Positions 35,988 to 45,570 of a stretch of 64,000 nt of DNA are shown here, piece after piece; position 1 is the stretch's first letter, and every line of letters starts with the position of its first letter. The translations under genes and the position numbers were made by a program. The DNA lies in assembly GCF_000767465.1 (NCBI RefSeq), contig NZ_CP009292.1, forward strand, positions 620,001 to 684,000, written 5' to 3'. Source of the DNA: Novosphingobium pentaromativorans US6-1. Its GTDB lineage: Bacteria > Pseudomonadota > Alphaproteobacteria > Sphingomonadales > Sphingomonadaceae. The notes beneath the pieces are model-generated. The model did no database searches and was not told the DNA's origin. It saw only the letters and a program-made list of their open reading frames with translations.

Positions 35988-36260
35988 ATGATGAAAAAGT
36001 TTATCTATCTGGCAGGACCGGCCGCGCTTCTGGCTCTGGCTGCATGCCAGAGCGAAAAGGCCGACAACGTCGAGGATGCGGCGGAGAACCGCGCGGATCA
36101 GCTGGACGAAATGGCCGACAATGCGACCAGCGAAGCGCAGGAAGAAGCGCTCGAAAACAAGGCCGACAGGGTCGAAGAACAAGGCGAAGAAGCCGCCAAC
36201 AAGATCGATGACAACGGCGAAATCGCACCCAGCGAAAGCAAGATGGGCGATACGCAATAA
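35988..36260 (+). CDS. Small acidic lipoprotein
   Basis: A 90-residue protein with a lipoprotein signal (lipobox LAAC, acylated Cys20). The mature part is very acidic and almost wholly helical, made of repeated E/D-A-A-E/N-x-A-D segments (NVEDAAENRADQLDEMADNA, EEALENKADRVEEQGEEAANK by position). GGGAG lies 5 nt upstream of the first of two tandem ATGs. It is probably anchored in the outer or inner membrane facing the periplasm. The pattern resembles small stress-associated lipoproteins of sphingomonads; function unknown. Confidence 0.85.
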   Translation: MMKKFIYLAGPAALLALAACQSEKADNVEDAAENRADQLDEMADNATSEAQEEALENKADRVEEQGEEAANKIDDNGEIAPSESKMGDTQ

Positions 36261-36603
36261 CCCTCGGATTCACCCCCCGATGGGCTGAAGTAGTGCATCG
36301 CATTGCTTCGGCCCCTTCCTGCCCGGACCGAGACGGCCACCCTCGACGCTACCGGTCCGGGCAGGATCGCAAGGCAAGCGTTTCACACGCCGCCCTCCCC
36401 CGGCGGCTGCAACGCGTTGGTTCGAGGCGAGGGCAAGGTTGGCAAACGCCTTTGTCCGGCCCGAAGATCAAGAGGGCGGTCCCGTCTCAACTTGCCCTTG
36501 ACCTCAGGATAATCACCGATTCTCAAGCCAGTTGAGGGACGGGGATTTTCCCTCTCTCTCCAGTCGCCTAGACCTTGAGCTCACGAGTGGGTGGAGATGA
36601 GCC
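36261..36603. other. 343-bp intergenic region with a long hairpin
   Basis: No gene is supported here. It holds the 14-bp inverted repeat listed at 36317-36366. The run of C and G after it has no promoter-like hexamers that I can defend. Confidence 0.4.
36317..36366. repeat. 14-bp perfect inverted repeat (hairpin)
   Basis: TCCTGCCCGGACCG at 36317-36330 is exactly inverted at 36353-36366 around a 22-nt loop. As RNA it would be a very stable stem, 57 nt after the lipoprotein stop. There is no U run on either side, so it is a processing or stabilising hairpin, or part of a small RNA. Confidence 0.55.
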
Positions 36604-36987
36604 ATGACACGGCGCAGAGTGAAAGTCTTCTTCGATGGCGGCTGCCGCCCCAACCCCGGAAGGATAGAGGCCGCCGTGGTGCTGCGCGGCAGGGCGCATC
36701 TGTTCGAGGATCTGGGGCACGGAACGAACGGCGATGCCGAATGGCTGGCACTGATACAGGCTCTGGAACTGACACGCGCGATGGGCCTGACCGATGTGGA
36801 ACTCATTGGCGATGCACTTGCGATCGTGAACCGCGCCAACCTTGTGCTGCAAAGCGCGCAGCCGGCAGGCATTCATGAAGCGGCTTTCCTGGCCCTGGCC
36901 AGAACGATCAAACCCGCCAGAATCCGTTGGATCAAGCGCGAGCAAAACCTTGCCGGGATTGCCCTAGCCAAGCGGCATCCCAGATGA
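36604..36987 (+). CDS. Ribonuclease HI-like protein
   Basis: A 127-residue RNase H fold protein. The catalytic carboxylates are in place: D11 (FFDGGCRPNPG), E46 (NGDAEWLAL) and D70 (ELIGDALA), spaced as in RNase HI. The last acidic residue of the classical DEDD set is not obvious in the C-terminal KREQNLAGIALAKR segment, where an N/D-x-x-A-D-x-L-A motif is usually found. Activity may therefore be reduced or specialised. It would cut RNA in RNA-DNA hybrids. Ribosome site GGTGGAGATG precedes the ATG. It stands alone; rnhA proper is expected elsewhere. Confidence 0.85.
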   Translation: MTRRRVKVFFDGGCRPNPGRIEAAVVLRGRAHLFEDLGHGTNGDAEWLALIQALELTRAMGLTDVELIGDALAIVNRANLVLQSAQPAGIHEAAFLALARTIKPARIRWIKREQNLAGIALAKRHPR

Positions 36988-37290
36988 CCTCGCCAATGGC
37001 CAGATTGAGCGCACCGCGCTTGCGGCAGGACAAGGCAGTCCGGTTCGGCACACTTGTCAAACTAGCGGCCGTACTGCCACACCTCTTGGCGAAACAGCCT
37101 CGCCATCAATACCCAGGCCCGGTCCTGAGAAGCATTCGCGCTTCCCTGCGCCCCCGGAAAACCGCAAGCGCACGGTGCTTCGACATATGCGCGACATGGA
37201 TCTGCCATGGAACTGCCCGCAAAATGACTGAGGCCTGTAACCAAATGCGACCACATGCCCCGCAAGCAAAGTTCTTACGGGGGCACAGAC
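36988..37290. other. 303-bp intergenic region before the phosphatase-linked receptor
   Basis: Must contain the promoter of the receptor-phoD unit. I looked for a Pho box (two CTGTCAT-like repeats 11 nt apart) and found only scattered CTGTAAC and CTGAGG fragments. No supported gene. Confidence 0.35.
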
Positions 37291-39690
37291 ATGAAATTCC
37301 AGACCATTCGTCACATGAGCATCCTTGGCGCAAGCCTTGCGGCCATCGCCGCAGCCACGCCGGCATGTGCCGACGAAGCTGCCGATGCCGGCGAAACCAA
37401 CGTCGATGCAATCATCGTTACCGGAACGCGCACCACCTATAACAATTCGATGCTGACCGAGCAGATGGTTGCAGAGCAGCCGCCGCTCGCATCGGTGCTC
37501 GATCTGGTCGATACCTTGCCGGGCGTCCAGGTGCAGGAAGGCGACGCCTTCGGTTTCGACGACTGGTCGACAACGGTCTCCATCCGCGGCTTCCAGACCA
37601 ATCTCGACCAGCAGCAGGTCGGCATCACGATCGACGGATTGCCCAATGGCGGATCGAACTACGGCGGCGGCTCCAAGGCCAATCGCTTCATCGACACAAT
37701 GAACATTGCCACTGTCGAGGTTTCGCAGGGCACTGCCGACATCGGCTCGCTTTCGAACGAGGCGCTGGGCGGCACACTCAACTTCGTGACCTCGGATCCG
37801 CTCGATGAAATGCGCGTGCGGCTATCCGGTTCAGTAGGCGATTTCGAGGCCAGCCGCTATTACGGCCGTGTCGACACGGGCCTTTTCCTCAACGGCGCGG
37901 CCAAGGCCTGGTTCTCCTATTCGCATCAGGAGGCGACCGACTGGATCGGCGGCTCGGCCCAGAATCATCGCGATAACTTCGCGGGCAAGTTCATCATCGA
38001 TGCGCCGGTCAGGATCACCGGCTATGCCAGCTACGACGACGCCCACGAAGACAACTACGACCAGCTCTTCTTTCCCGACCAATACGTCGATATCCCGAGC
38101 ACCGATGGCCTGACCACCAACTGGACCGGCGTCCCCTATCAGGATCAGGCCTATCGCCGCGCATGGTCGACGCTGCGCAAGAACTTCCTGGGCTATCTGA
38201 AGGCGGAAACGACCATCGCCGACAGTCTGGACCTGCGTGTTTCGGCCTATTATCACGACATGGCCGGACGCGGCGACTGGGTGCCGCAATACGTGGTCGA
38301 CGTTACCGCAGACGGCGCTGGCAATCCGGAAAGCGAACTTTCGGGCATCGGCACCGTCAACGGCGGTTCGCCGCTGGGCACGATATATTTCGTCGATGCC
38401 AACGGAGTTTCGCTCACCCCGACCGCCGGATGCACCGGATCGCTGACTTATCCTTACCGCGGCACGACCGACGCAAGCTACGACCCCGCATGCTATCCGG
38501 CAGGGGCCATCGGCGCGCAGTCCTATCGCCATACGCACTACCGCAAGGACCGTCTGGGCTTCACCGGCGATGCGGCATGGAAATGGCAGCTCGGCACCCT
38601 CGAGAACACCTTGCGTGGCGGTATGTGGTACGAGGACACGCATCGCCAGGAATGGCGCGACTGGCACAATGTCATCGACACGCAGGTCGGTCCCGCGTAC
38701 GAAGCAACACCCTACTGGACCCAGTACAGCCGCAAGTATCCGCAGGACACCTTCAAGTGGTATGCCCAGGATACGGTGCAGTTCGGACCGGTAACGGCCA
38801 ATTTCGGCGCCAAGCAGTTCATCAATCACATCGACCGGGTCGACCTCTTCGGCGACACGCCCGACACCAAGTTCAAATCGACGTCCGACGTGCTGCTCTC
38901 CGGCGGTGTGCAGATCGAACCGATGACCGGACTCGACCTGTTCGCCGGCTACGCAGAGAACTTCAAGGCGCTGACCGACGCGGTGCTCGAATTCGGCGAT
39001 GCCGACCTGTCCCAGCTCAAGCCGGAAACTTCCGAGAACTGGGAAGCGGGCCTGCGCTACCAGAGCAGCTGGTTCCGCGGATCGGCCACATGGTTCAAGG
39101 CCAAGTTCTCCAACCAGGTCCTTTTCGTCTCGAACAGTTCCTCGGCCGGCAACGACTACCTCGGCGAAGGTGACGGCAAGTTCTTCAACGCTGGCGGCAT
39201 CGACTCTGAAGGCTTCGAACTGCTTGCCAACGTGACGCCGTTCGAAGGTCTCAATCTCTACGGCGCCTATACCTACATCGATGCGAAGTACCGTTCGATC
39301 AGTGACCTCGACACCGGCACCACCGAGGACGACGCGACTATCGCCATGCTGAACGGGCTGGCCGGCAATCGCGTCGCCGGAATTCCGCGCCACATGTGGG
39401 TCCTTTCCGGCTCCTACACATACGGCCCGGTCACCGCAGGTCTGACCGGCAAGTACACCGGCGACCGGTTCGCCGACTCAGGCAACAGCCTGGTGGCGCA
39501 GAACTATTTCCTCACCGACCTCAACATCAGCGTAAAGGGCGAAGGACTCAGCGACGTCCTCAAGGATCTCGAATTCGCGCTGACCGTCAACAATCTTACC
39601 GACGAGCGCTATCTCGGCGGCATTTCCGGCGGCTACGCATGGATCGGCGCACCGCGTACGGCGATCTTCACCGTTACCGCTGACTTCTGA
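37291..39690 (+). CDS. TonB-dependent receptor linked to PhoD (799 aa)
   Basis: A signal peptide covers about residues 1-27 (ending PACAD). The TonB box is AIIVTGTRT near 41-49. The plug contains VLDLVDTLPGVQVQEGDAFGFDDWSTTVSIRGF by position about 70-102. The barrel ends in Phe (TVTADF). A GGGGG ribosome site precedes the ATG at 37291; an in-frame ATG at 37255 is weaker. It lies 14 nt upstream of an exported PhoD-type phosphatase, so the pair looks like a phosphate-ester scavenging unit that brings in an organophosphate or the released organic part. Specific cargo unknown. Confidence 0.93.
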   Translation: MKFQTIRHMSILGASLAAIAAATPACADEAADAGETNVDAIIVTGTRTTYNNSMLTEQMVAEQPPLASVLDLVDTLPGVQVQEGDAFGFDDWSTTVSIRGFQTNLDQQQVGITIDGLPNGGSNYGGGSKANRFIDTMNIATVEVSQGTADIGSLSNEALGGTLNFVTSDPLDEMRVRLSGSVGDFEASRYYGRVDTGLFLNGAAKAWFSYSHQEATDWIGGSAQNHRDNFAGKFIIDAPVRITGYASYDDAHEDNYDQLFFPDQYVDIPSTDGLTTNWTGVPYQDQAYRRAWSTLRKNFLGYLKAETTIADSLDLRVSAYYHDMAGRGDWVPQYVVDVTADGAGNPESELSGIGTVNGGSPLGTIYFVDANGVSLTPTAGCTGSLTYPYRGTTDASYDPACYPAGAIGAQSYRHTHYRKDRLGFTGDAAWKWQLGTLENTLRGGMWYEDTHRQEWRDWHNVIDTQVGPAYEATPYWTQYSRKYPQDTFKWYAQDTVQFGPVTANFGAKQFINHIDRVDLFGDTPDTKFKSTSDVLLSGGVQIEPMTGLDLFAGYAENFKALTDAVLEFGDADLSQLKPETSENWEAGLRYQSSWFRGSATWFKAKFSNQVLFVSNSSSAGNDYLGEGDGKFFNAGGIDSEGFELLANVTPFEGLNLYGAYTYIDAKYRSISDLDTGTTEDDATIAMLNGLAGNRVAGIPRHMWVLSGSYTYGPVTAGLTGKYTGDRFADSGNSLVAQNYFLTDLNISVKGEGLSDVLKDLEFALTVNNLTDERYLGGISGGYAWIGAPRTAIFTVTADF

Positions 39691-39703
39691 GGAACGAGGG
39701 ACA

Positions 39704-41443
39704 ATGAAACGCCAGATCAGCCAGGCCTGCGTATCCCGGCGCGCCCTGCTCGCGGGGATTGCCGGCACCGCGGCCTTGCTGGGCCAGCCAGCACTCCTTC
39801 GCGCCCATGAGGTCTCGAGCAACCCCACCTTTCGGCACGGGGTGGCGAGCGGAGATCCCGATGCCACCGGCGTGGTGCTGTGGACGCGCGTGACCGCTGC
39901 CGGACCGGTGGAGGTGACGTGGGAACTCAGCGACACGCCGGACTTCGCAAAGCTGGTCGGAACCGGCGTTTTCCGCACCGATGCCAGCCGCGACCACACG
40001 GTCAAGGTCCTGGCCAACGGTCTCGCGCCGGGAAGCATCCACTACTATCGCTTCCGGCTCGGCGATGCCCTTTCGCCTGTCGGCCGCGCGCGAACCCTTC
40101 CGCAAGGTCGACTTGAGCGGCTGGGCATCGCCCTGGCTTCATGCTCGAACTACGCCTTCGGGTTTTTCAATGCCTATGACGCCATCGCCCGCGACAGCAA
40201 TGTCGATTTCGTCCTCCACACCGGCGACTACATCTACGAATATGGCGGCAAGGACGGTTGGGGGGCGGATGTCGCGCAGGCGATCGGCCGGGTGCAGGCC
40301 CCATTGCACGAGATCGTCTCTCTCGCGGATTACCGGATGCGCCACGCACAGTACAAGACCGATGCGGGTTCGCAGGCGATGCATGCCAATCATACGCTCC
40401 TGGCCTGCTGGGATGACCACGAAAGCGCTAACAACCCCTGGACCGGCGGCGCGCAGAACCACCAACCTGACACCGAAGGCGACTGGAACACGCGCCGCGC
40501 CGCATCGATCCAGGCCTATTTCGAATGGATGCCCGTGCGTGAACCGGAATGGCTTTCGGCTCCGGGACGCAAGCGCATGCAGTTCTGGCGCCGCTACGAC
40601 TTCGGCGACCTTGCCCTGCTGCACACCCTGGAAACGCGGCACACCGCGCGCGCCAAGCAGATCGAATATACCGATCATGCCAAGGACATAGTCGATCAGG
40701 CCTCGGCGGAGCAATTCCGCAAGGACGTGCTCGGCGCCCCCGACCGACCGATCCTGTCGCCCCTGCTGGAACAGGATCTCGAGGCGGCGCTGTCGGACTC
40801 GGTTCGAGAGGGTCGGCCATGGCGGATCATCGGCTGCCCGATGGTGATCGGCCGGGTCGAAGTGCCGGACGTGGCTGCCCTCGGCATCGTGCCCGATCCA
40901 GCGCCTCGACTGGCGCTCGCCAAGACCGCCGAAGATTTCGCCAGGCTCGCAGCCGACCCGGCCGTCGCGTTGGCCTGGAAAGGCAAGTACAAACTTCCGG
41001 ACTATACGGACGCCTGGGGCGGTTACCCTTGGGCGCGCGAACGTCTTTACGGGCTTTCGCGCCGCGCCGGGGCCGGCGATCTGGTCTTCCTGTCCGGAGA
41101 CAGCCACAGTTTCTGGGTCAATCGGCTGGCCGACGAAAACGGCCGCCCGGCAGGCATCGAATTCGGAACCGCGGGCATTTCATCACCGGGCGACTTCGTG
41201 TCGAGCGGCTTCGACGATGGGACCGCAATGGCGCTCGACAAGGCGTATGCCGAGCATATTCCCGAAGTCGACTGGACCGATAACATGCACCAAGGCTACG
41301 TCCGCGTGGAATTCGGTCGCGAAAGCGGCATGGCGACTTTCGTGGCCGTCGATACAGTGCTTACGCCCGACTACCGCACGAAAATCCTGCGCATGGTCCC
41401 CTTCGCTCGCCGAGGCAGCACCGTCGAAATCACGGAATCGTGA
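39704..41443 (+). CDS. phoD: PhoD-family alkaline phosphatase/phosphodiesterase
   Basis: A 579-residue exported phosphatase. The N-terminus has a Tat-like signal (SRRALLAGIAG, residues 11-21). Metal-binding motifs follow: SGDPDATGVVLWTRV (about 48-62), LHTGDYIYEYGG (about 169-180), CWDDHESANNPW (about 237-248) and SGDSHSFW (about 463-470). PhoD enzymes cleave phosphodi- and monoesters in the periplasm with Ca/Fe or similar metals, usually under phosphate limitation. AGGAACGAGGG precedes the ATG. It is co-oriented with the receptor 14 nt upstream. Confidence 0.92.
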   Translation: MKRQISQACVSRRALLAGIAGTAALLGQPALLRAHEVSSNPTFRHGVASGDPDATGVVLWTRVTAAGPVEVTWELSDTPDFAKLVGTGVFRTDASRDHTVKVLANGLAPGSIHYYRFRLGDALSPVGRARTLPQGRLERLGIALASCSNYAFGFFNAYDAIARDSNVDFVLHTGDYIYEYGGKDGWGADVAQAIGRVQAPLHEIVSLADYRMRHAQYKTDAGSQAMHANHTLLACWDDHESANNPWTGGAQNHQPDTEGDWNTRRAASIQAYFEWMPVREPEWLSAPGRKRMQFWRRYDFGDLALLHTLETRHTARAKQIEYTDHAKDIVDQASAEQFRKDVLGAPDRPILSPLLEQDLEAALSDSVREGRPWRIIGCPMVIGRVEVPDVAALGIVPDPAPRLALAKTAEDFARLAADPAVALAWKGKYKLPDYTDAWGGYPWARERLYGLSRRAGAGDLVFLSGDSHSFWVNRLADENGRPAGIEFGTAGISSPGDFVSSGFDDGTAMALDKAYAEHIPEVDWTDNMHQGYVRVEFGRESGMATFVAVDTVLTPDYRTKILRMVPFARRGSTVEITES

Positions 41444-41854
41444 TCCCGGCCGTTACGACCAGCAAGAGCGGACGACAGGGTCGATAGTGGCAATGTCGAG
41501 ACTTTCGCGAATGATCGCTCCGGCGTGATCAATTCGTGCACGGCGCAGCAGGATCGATGATGCAATGATCATGCACCCAAGGCTTATCGGGAACATTGAG
41601 CGGAGCGTTGAGGCCTACCGACCAGTTTGGCGCGTATCAAATCGCTCTCCACTTGTCCCTCCAACGGTAAAATATGGCCCTGTACCGGTTGGTCAAACGA
41701 AGGACCGGCACTAATCCCAGTTGGGGGAAAGCCGGGAGGTCACGCCACCCACGCCACGGTGCCTTCAATGGCAAAACGCCAGATCAAGCACTCCGCGAGA
41801 GGCTATAACCTCATACACTCGATGTCCCGCTAGATCGTCAACCTTACAATCGTT
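41444..41854. other. 411-bp intergenic region at the left edge of the accessory island
   Basis: Apart from the transposase-like C-terminal fragment at 41743-41808 I see no gene. The stretch separates the phoD gene from a convergent hydrolase gene whose base usage differs from the region to the left. Confidence 0.5.
41743..41808 (+). pseudogene. Possible transposase/integrase C-terminal remnant
   Basis: In one frame the translation RHPRHGAFNGKTPDQALRERL ends at a TAA at 41806-41808 (given here as a motif across 21 codons; the key part is HGAFNGKTPDQAL). The R-P-H-G-A-L-x-G-x-T-P-x-E-A-L ending is characteristic of IS3/IS481-type integrase-core transposases. The upstream codons do not look like a transposase, so only a scar remains. 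It lies precisely where the accessory island begins. The match is short and could be chance. Confidence 0.35.
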
Positions 41855-43735
41855 CTACAGTCCGCCCGGAACGAACCGCGTTTCCTTCCGGCAGGGCTGG
41901 TTGCGCAATGTGCCGCATTCTGGTGCGGGTGCCCCGGCACCGACACCGGGAAGGATCGGCAGCACAATGCTGGACGGATATCTGTCCGAATGGAACACGC
42001 GATTGATGGAAACGCTGCCCGCCGGGATACCAGAGGCGGCCTTGCGAAGGGTGGCGCTGGTGGCCTCTACGCTCAATCCAAGCCTGTGCCCCTTGCGCAC
42101 GACATGCGCGACTGGACCGAGCAAGGACATCTGGACCTGATAGATTTTCCCCGGCTCCAGCTTTTCGCTCCGTCGATACGCAGCCACGACTTCGTCAGCG
42201 GAAGATCGCTCAGCGTCAATCTCCCGAAATGATGCTCGCCGAAGGCCGGACTGAAGATACAGCACCTTGCCGTCGGGATCGACGTCAGTAAGTATTAGCT
42301 GAAGATCGGTGTCGTCCCCATTGTCGATACTTATGTAGAATGTGATCGAGGGGTTCCCCAGCAACGTCATATCCGCTGCCATTGGTTCCGTCCGGTAATT
42401 CAGGACGCCCGCCGCATTTGGCTGAAGAGCGAATGCCTGGTTGTCGTAGACCATTTCGCTGCCGGTCGGATATAAATAGAGCCGCGCGCCATTGTCGGCT
42501 TTCACACCCGGCTTGTCGGGGGATATTCCGCCGTCCGGCGTCAAGTAATAGCGCATGCGTTCAACCGCCGGGTCGGGCCAAGCATCATGGCGGGTAACCC
42601 AACCAGCCTCGGCCTTCCTGGCATCGCCGTTGGGCACGCGCACATCCCAATAGACGGTGACAGGCGGCTCGGCATCGACCCCGTTCCTGATGCCTTTCAC
42701 CCAACGATCGAGGAAACGCATTCGCTCGGCATCGACCAAGCCATAGCCCTCCGCGCCAAGGCTCGCCGACCCGTGGCTCCCGTTCATCATGATCAGCTTC
42801 TTGTTCTTCAAGCCAGCCATCTGCTGATTGAATATTTCCAGGCTTTCCGCCGCCCCGGCCCCGACTTCATCCTGGGTCATGGTAATGATCATGGTCGGGA
42901 CGTTAATCCTGCCCGCGACACCCGGACTCGCGGGCGTGACCGAGTCCCACCATTCGTCCTGCAAGGGATGCTTGCGAATCTCATCGACCAACGGGTGCTT
43001 AACAATCAGCCGACCATTGCTGCGGATTTCGCCACAATAGCTGTCGCCATGTTCAATCCGCCATGCAATTCCCCGCGATGGAGTCCGATATTGCGTGTCG
43101 AAGGCCCACTGAATGATGCCGGGCGTCAATATGCCACCCTGATATGCGGCATGACGATAATCGTCCGAGACCCCTGCCGGTACGATCGCCCGCAAATGCG
43201 GCGGCCGCTCCGCCGCAACCCACAGCTGGCTGCTCCCTGCCGCCGAATTGCCGATCATCCCCACCTTGCCGTCGCTCCAAGGTTGCTTCGCGATCCATTC
43301 AATAACCCCGGCGCCATGCTTGCCTTCGGTATGCGATATCCAATGCTCGACGATGCCTTCCGAGCAACCGGTGGCAGTCATATCGGCGGCCACATAGGCA
43401 TAGCCGGCGTCGAGAAACGGTTTGGCATCCTCGAAGGAGGACGCACTAGCCGTATAGGGTGAATACACAAAGACGCTGGGGATGCGCCCAGATCTTGGAT
43501 GGTAGGCGATGTATGCAATGCGGGTACCGTCCGCCATCGTGACATAGCCGATATCCCGGACGGTTTCGGCTTCGGTAATATCACGGGCATTGGCAACATT
43601 GACGGAACACAGGGTCATGGCCAATCCGCACAGCGCGAGGACAAATCGCCTTGCTGCCTTTGTCCAACGATATCTGTCGCCGCGACCATCGCGGTCTGTA
43701 TCGAACCTATGATTGATTACCGAACGACAGGTCAT
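41855..43735 (-). CDS. Exported S15/CocE-NonD-type hydrolase
   Basis: A 626-residue serine hydrolase of the X-Pro dipeptidyl-peptidase/cocaine-esterase superfamily. A signal peptide with a long basic n-region covers about residues 1-50. The nucleophile S164 is in GNSAAG; family members usually have G-x-S-Y-x-G, so the Tyr is replaced by Ala. Acid and base are likely in TMTQDEVG and NGSHGS. The C-terminal jelly-roll (about 400-600) includes GNPSITFYISIDNGDDTDLQLILTDVDPDGK by position. It would cleave an ester or amide bond in the periplasm. A promoter with the shared 17-bp operator lies about 110-150 nt upstream. Substrate unknown. Confidence 0.85.
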   Translation of the reverse strand: MTCRSVINHRFDTDRDGRGDRYRWTKAARRFVLALCGLAMTLCSVNVANARDITEAETVRDIGYVTMADGTRIAYIAYHPRSGRIPSVFVYSPYTASASSFEDAKPFLDAGYAYVAADMTATGCSEGIVEHWISHTEGKHGAGVIEWIAKQPWSDGKVGMIGNSAAGSSQLWVAAERPPHLRAIVPAGVSDDYRHAAYQGGILTPGIIQWAFDTQYRTPSRGIAWRIEHGDSYCGEIRSNGRLIVKHPLVDEIRKHPLQDEWWDSVTPASPGVAGRINVPTMIITMTQDEVGAGAAESLEIFNQQMAGLKNKKLIMMNGSHGSASLGAEGYGLVDAERMRFLDRWVKGIRNGVDAEPPVTVYWDVRVPNGDARKAEAGWVTRHDAWPDPAVERMRYYLTPDGGISPDKPGVKADNGARLYLYPTGSEMVYDNQAFALQPNAAGVLNYRTEPMAADMTLLGNPSITFYISIDNGDDTDLQLILTDVDPDGKVLYLQSGLRRASFREIDAERSSADEVVAAYRRSEKLEPGKIYQVQMSLLGPVAHVVRKGHRLGLSVEATSATLRKAASGIPAGSVSINRVFHSDRYPSSIVLPILPGVGAGAPAPECGTLRNQPCRKETRFVPGGL

Positions 43736-43844
43736 TGTTTGCGGTTTCCATCAATTGACTGATTTCAGGATCATCAGCCTGGCAATGCCCTCGCTGGCGC
43801 AGGCCGCATGTTATCCAGAAATCTATCAAGGGCAGGTTGTCGCG

Positions 43845-43886
43845 CTAGACGCGAATACTTGTCCCGTACCATAAATATGATCTATG
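43845..43886 (-). promoter_or_regulatory. Shared regulon promoter C (for the S15 hydrolase)
   Basis: The palindrome CATAAATATGATCTATG (43870-43886; one arm mismatch, 7-3-7 layout) lies exactly 25 nt from a CTAGA (TCTAG on the minus strand) at 43845-43849. The same arrangement occurs at 55179-55220 and 62600-62641. It overlaps the stop codon of the acyl-CoA ligase gene and points toward the hydrolase at 43735. Confidence 0.65.
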
Positions 43887-45498
43887 GCCGCCGAGAGAGA
43901 ATTTGCTCACGCAGAAGATTCTTGTCGATCTTCCCCGTGGACCCGAGGGGTATGTCCTCCACAAATATCACATCATCCGGAAGCCACCATTTCGGCACCC
44001 TGCCCTGCAGAAATTGCAGAAACTCCTCCTTGGTGCCTGCCCCTGCACTCTTCAGCTTCACAATCAGGATGGGCCGCTCGTTCCACTTCGGATGAGGGAC
44101 ACCGATCACCGCAGCCGATGCGGCCTTGGGATGTCCTGCGGCAACGTTCTCAATCTCGACCGAGCTTATCCATTCACCGCCGGATTTTATGACATCCTTC
44201 GCGCGGTCGGTGATCTGCATGAAGCCATCCGCATCGATCGTCGCGATATCGCCGGTATCGAAAAAGCCTTCGCCATCGAGCAGGTCTTCCTGACCTGCGC
44301 CGAAATAATCACTCGCCACATAGGGCCCTTTGACCATCAGCCGCCCACATGTGGTGCCGTCGTGGGGCAGGCGCTTGCCCGTGTCGTCAACAATTTTCAT
44401 GTCGAAACACACAGGGGCCCGGCCCTGTTTGACTTTGTAACGCATTTGCTGCTCGCTGGACATTTCGCCTAACTGTCCTTTGGGAGAAGACAGCGTTCCG
44501 AGAGGCGAAACCTCGGTCATTCCCCATGCGTGCATGACGTCCACGCCATATTCGTCCTGAAAGGTGCGGATCATCGCATCCGGAACCGCCGCACCGCCGA
44601 TGACGACCCGCTTCAGGGTGGAGAGCTTCTTTCCGCTTTCCTGCAGATGGGACAAGAGCATTTGCCACACGGTCGGGACAGCCGCGGAGAAGGTCACACC
44701 TTCGGCCTCCAGCAGTTCATACACCGAAGCGCCATCCAGGTGCGGCCCCGGCATGACGATCTTCGCGCCAACCGCAGGGCAGGAAAAGGCTAGCCCCCAT
44801 GCATTTGCATGAAACATTGGAACGATCGGCAGGACAACATCCCGTGAAGACAGGTTCATGACGTCCGGGGACATCGTCACAAGGGAATGAAGGAAGTTTG
44901 ATCGGTGAGAATAGAGCACTCCCTTCGGCTTTCCGGAAGTACCGGATGTGTAGCACAGGCTGCTCGCTGTATTTTCGTCGAAGCCTCCCCAAACACAATC
45001 GTCTGCCTGATGAGCCAGAATATCCTCGAAGCAAATCGCTCCGCGCATGTCTCCGCCTATTTCCGCGGAATTACACATGAGGACAAGTTTCTCCACTGAC
45101 GGGAAACGTTCCCGGTTCGCATCCAGGATAGGAAGGAACTGCGGATCGACGAAAATGATCTTGTCGCCGGCGTGATCGATTATGTAGCTGAGCTGATCGA
45201 TCGAGTGCCGTGGATTCAGGGTGTGGCAAATCGCACCGATGCCCATCGTTCCGAACCAGGTCTCCAGATGTAGCGGCGTATTCCAGGCCAGAGTTGCCAC
45301 CCGGTCCCCCTGGCGTACGCCCATTTCCCGCAGGGCGTTTGAAAGCATCTTGGCCCGGCGATGCACCGAACGGTAGTTTGTACGCTCAATCGACCTGTCA
45401 GTCTTTCTCGCGACTATCTCCGCATCGCCGTGCCAGTTGCTCGCGTGATCGAGAATTTTGTCCAGCGTCAGCGGCCAGTTCTGCATTAGTCCGTTCAC
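43882..45498 (-). CDS. AMP-forming acyl-CoA ligase
   Basis: A 538-residue adenylate-forming enzyme. The ATP motif [11 protein letters not shown] lies near 183-193, and [40 protein letters not shown] (about 413-446) and the catalytic Lys in GSTGKIDK near the end are all present. This is the medium/long-chain or aryl-acid acyl-CoA synthetase group. It activates a carboxylic acid with ATP and CoA. The start is GTG at 45498 with GGGGAG 6 nt upstream. A strong hairpin lies between it and the TonB receptor upstream. The acid may be freed by the S15 hydrolase next door. Confidence 0.9.
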   Translation of the reverse strand: MNGLMQNWPLTLDKILDHASNWHGDAEIVARKTDRSIERTNYRSVHRRAKMLSNALREMGVRQGDRVATLAWNTPLHLETWFGTMGIGAICHTLNPRHSIDQLSYIIDHAGDKIIFVDPQFLPILDANRERFPSVEKLVLMCNSAEIGGDMRGAICFEDILAHQADDCVWGGFDENTASSLCYTSGTSGKPKGVLYSHRSNFLHSLVTMSPDVMNLSSRDVVLPIVPMFHANAWGLAFSCPAVGAKIVMPGPHLDGASVYELLEAEGVTFSAAVPTVWQMLLSHLQESGKKLSTLKRVVIGGAAVPDAMIRTFQDEYGVDVMHAWGMTEVSPLGTLSSPKGQLGEMSSEQQMRYKVKQGRAPVCFDMKIVDDTGKRLPHDGTTCGRLMVKGPYVASDYFGAGQEDLLDGEGFFDTGDIATIDADGFMQITDRAKDVIKSGGEWISSVEIENVAAGHPKAASAAVIGVPHPKWNERPILIVKLKSAGAGTKEEFLQFLQGRVPKWWLPDDVIFVEDIPLGSTGKIDKNLLREQILSRRP

Positions 45499-45515
45499 GG
45501 CGAACTCCCCTCAGG

Positions 45516-45553
45516 ATGCTTCGGCCTCGATTATTGGGTCAAGGCCGAAGCAT
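45516..45553 (-). repeat. Intercistronic 12-bp hairpin
   Basis: ATGCTTCGGCCT at 45516-45527 is perfectly inverted at 45542-45553 around a 14-nt loop. It lies 18 nt after the receptor stop and just upstream of the ligase ribosome site. No U run follows on the minus strand, so it may stabilise the receptor mRNA or reduce ligase expression instead of fully terminating. Confidence 0.6.
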
Positions 45554-45570
45554 TCCATTTATTATAGTTC

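Noticed and set aside
36988..37290. Pho box upstream of the receptor-phoD pair.
   Set aside because: Only isolated CTGTAAC and CTGAGG fragments occur, not two repeats 11 nt apart.
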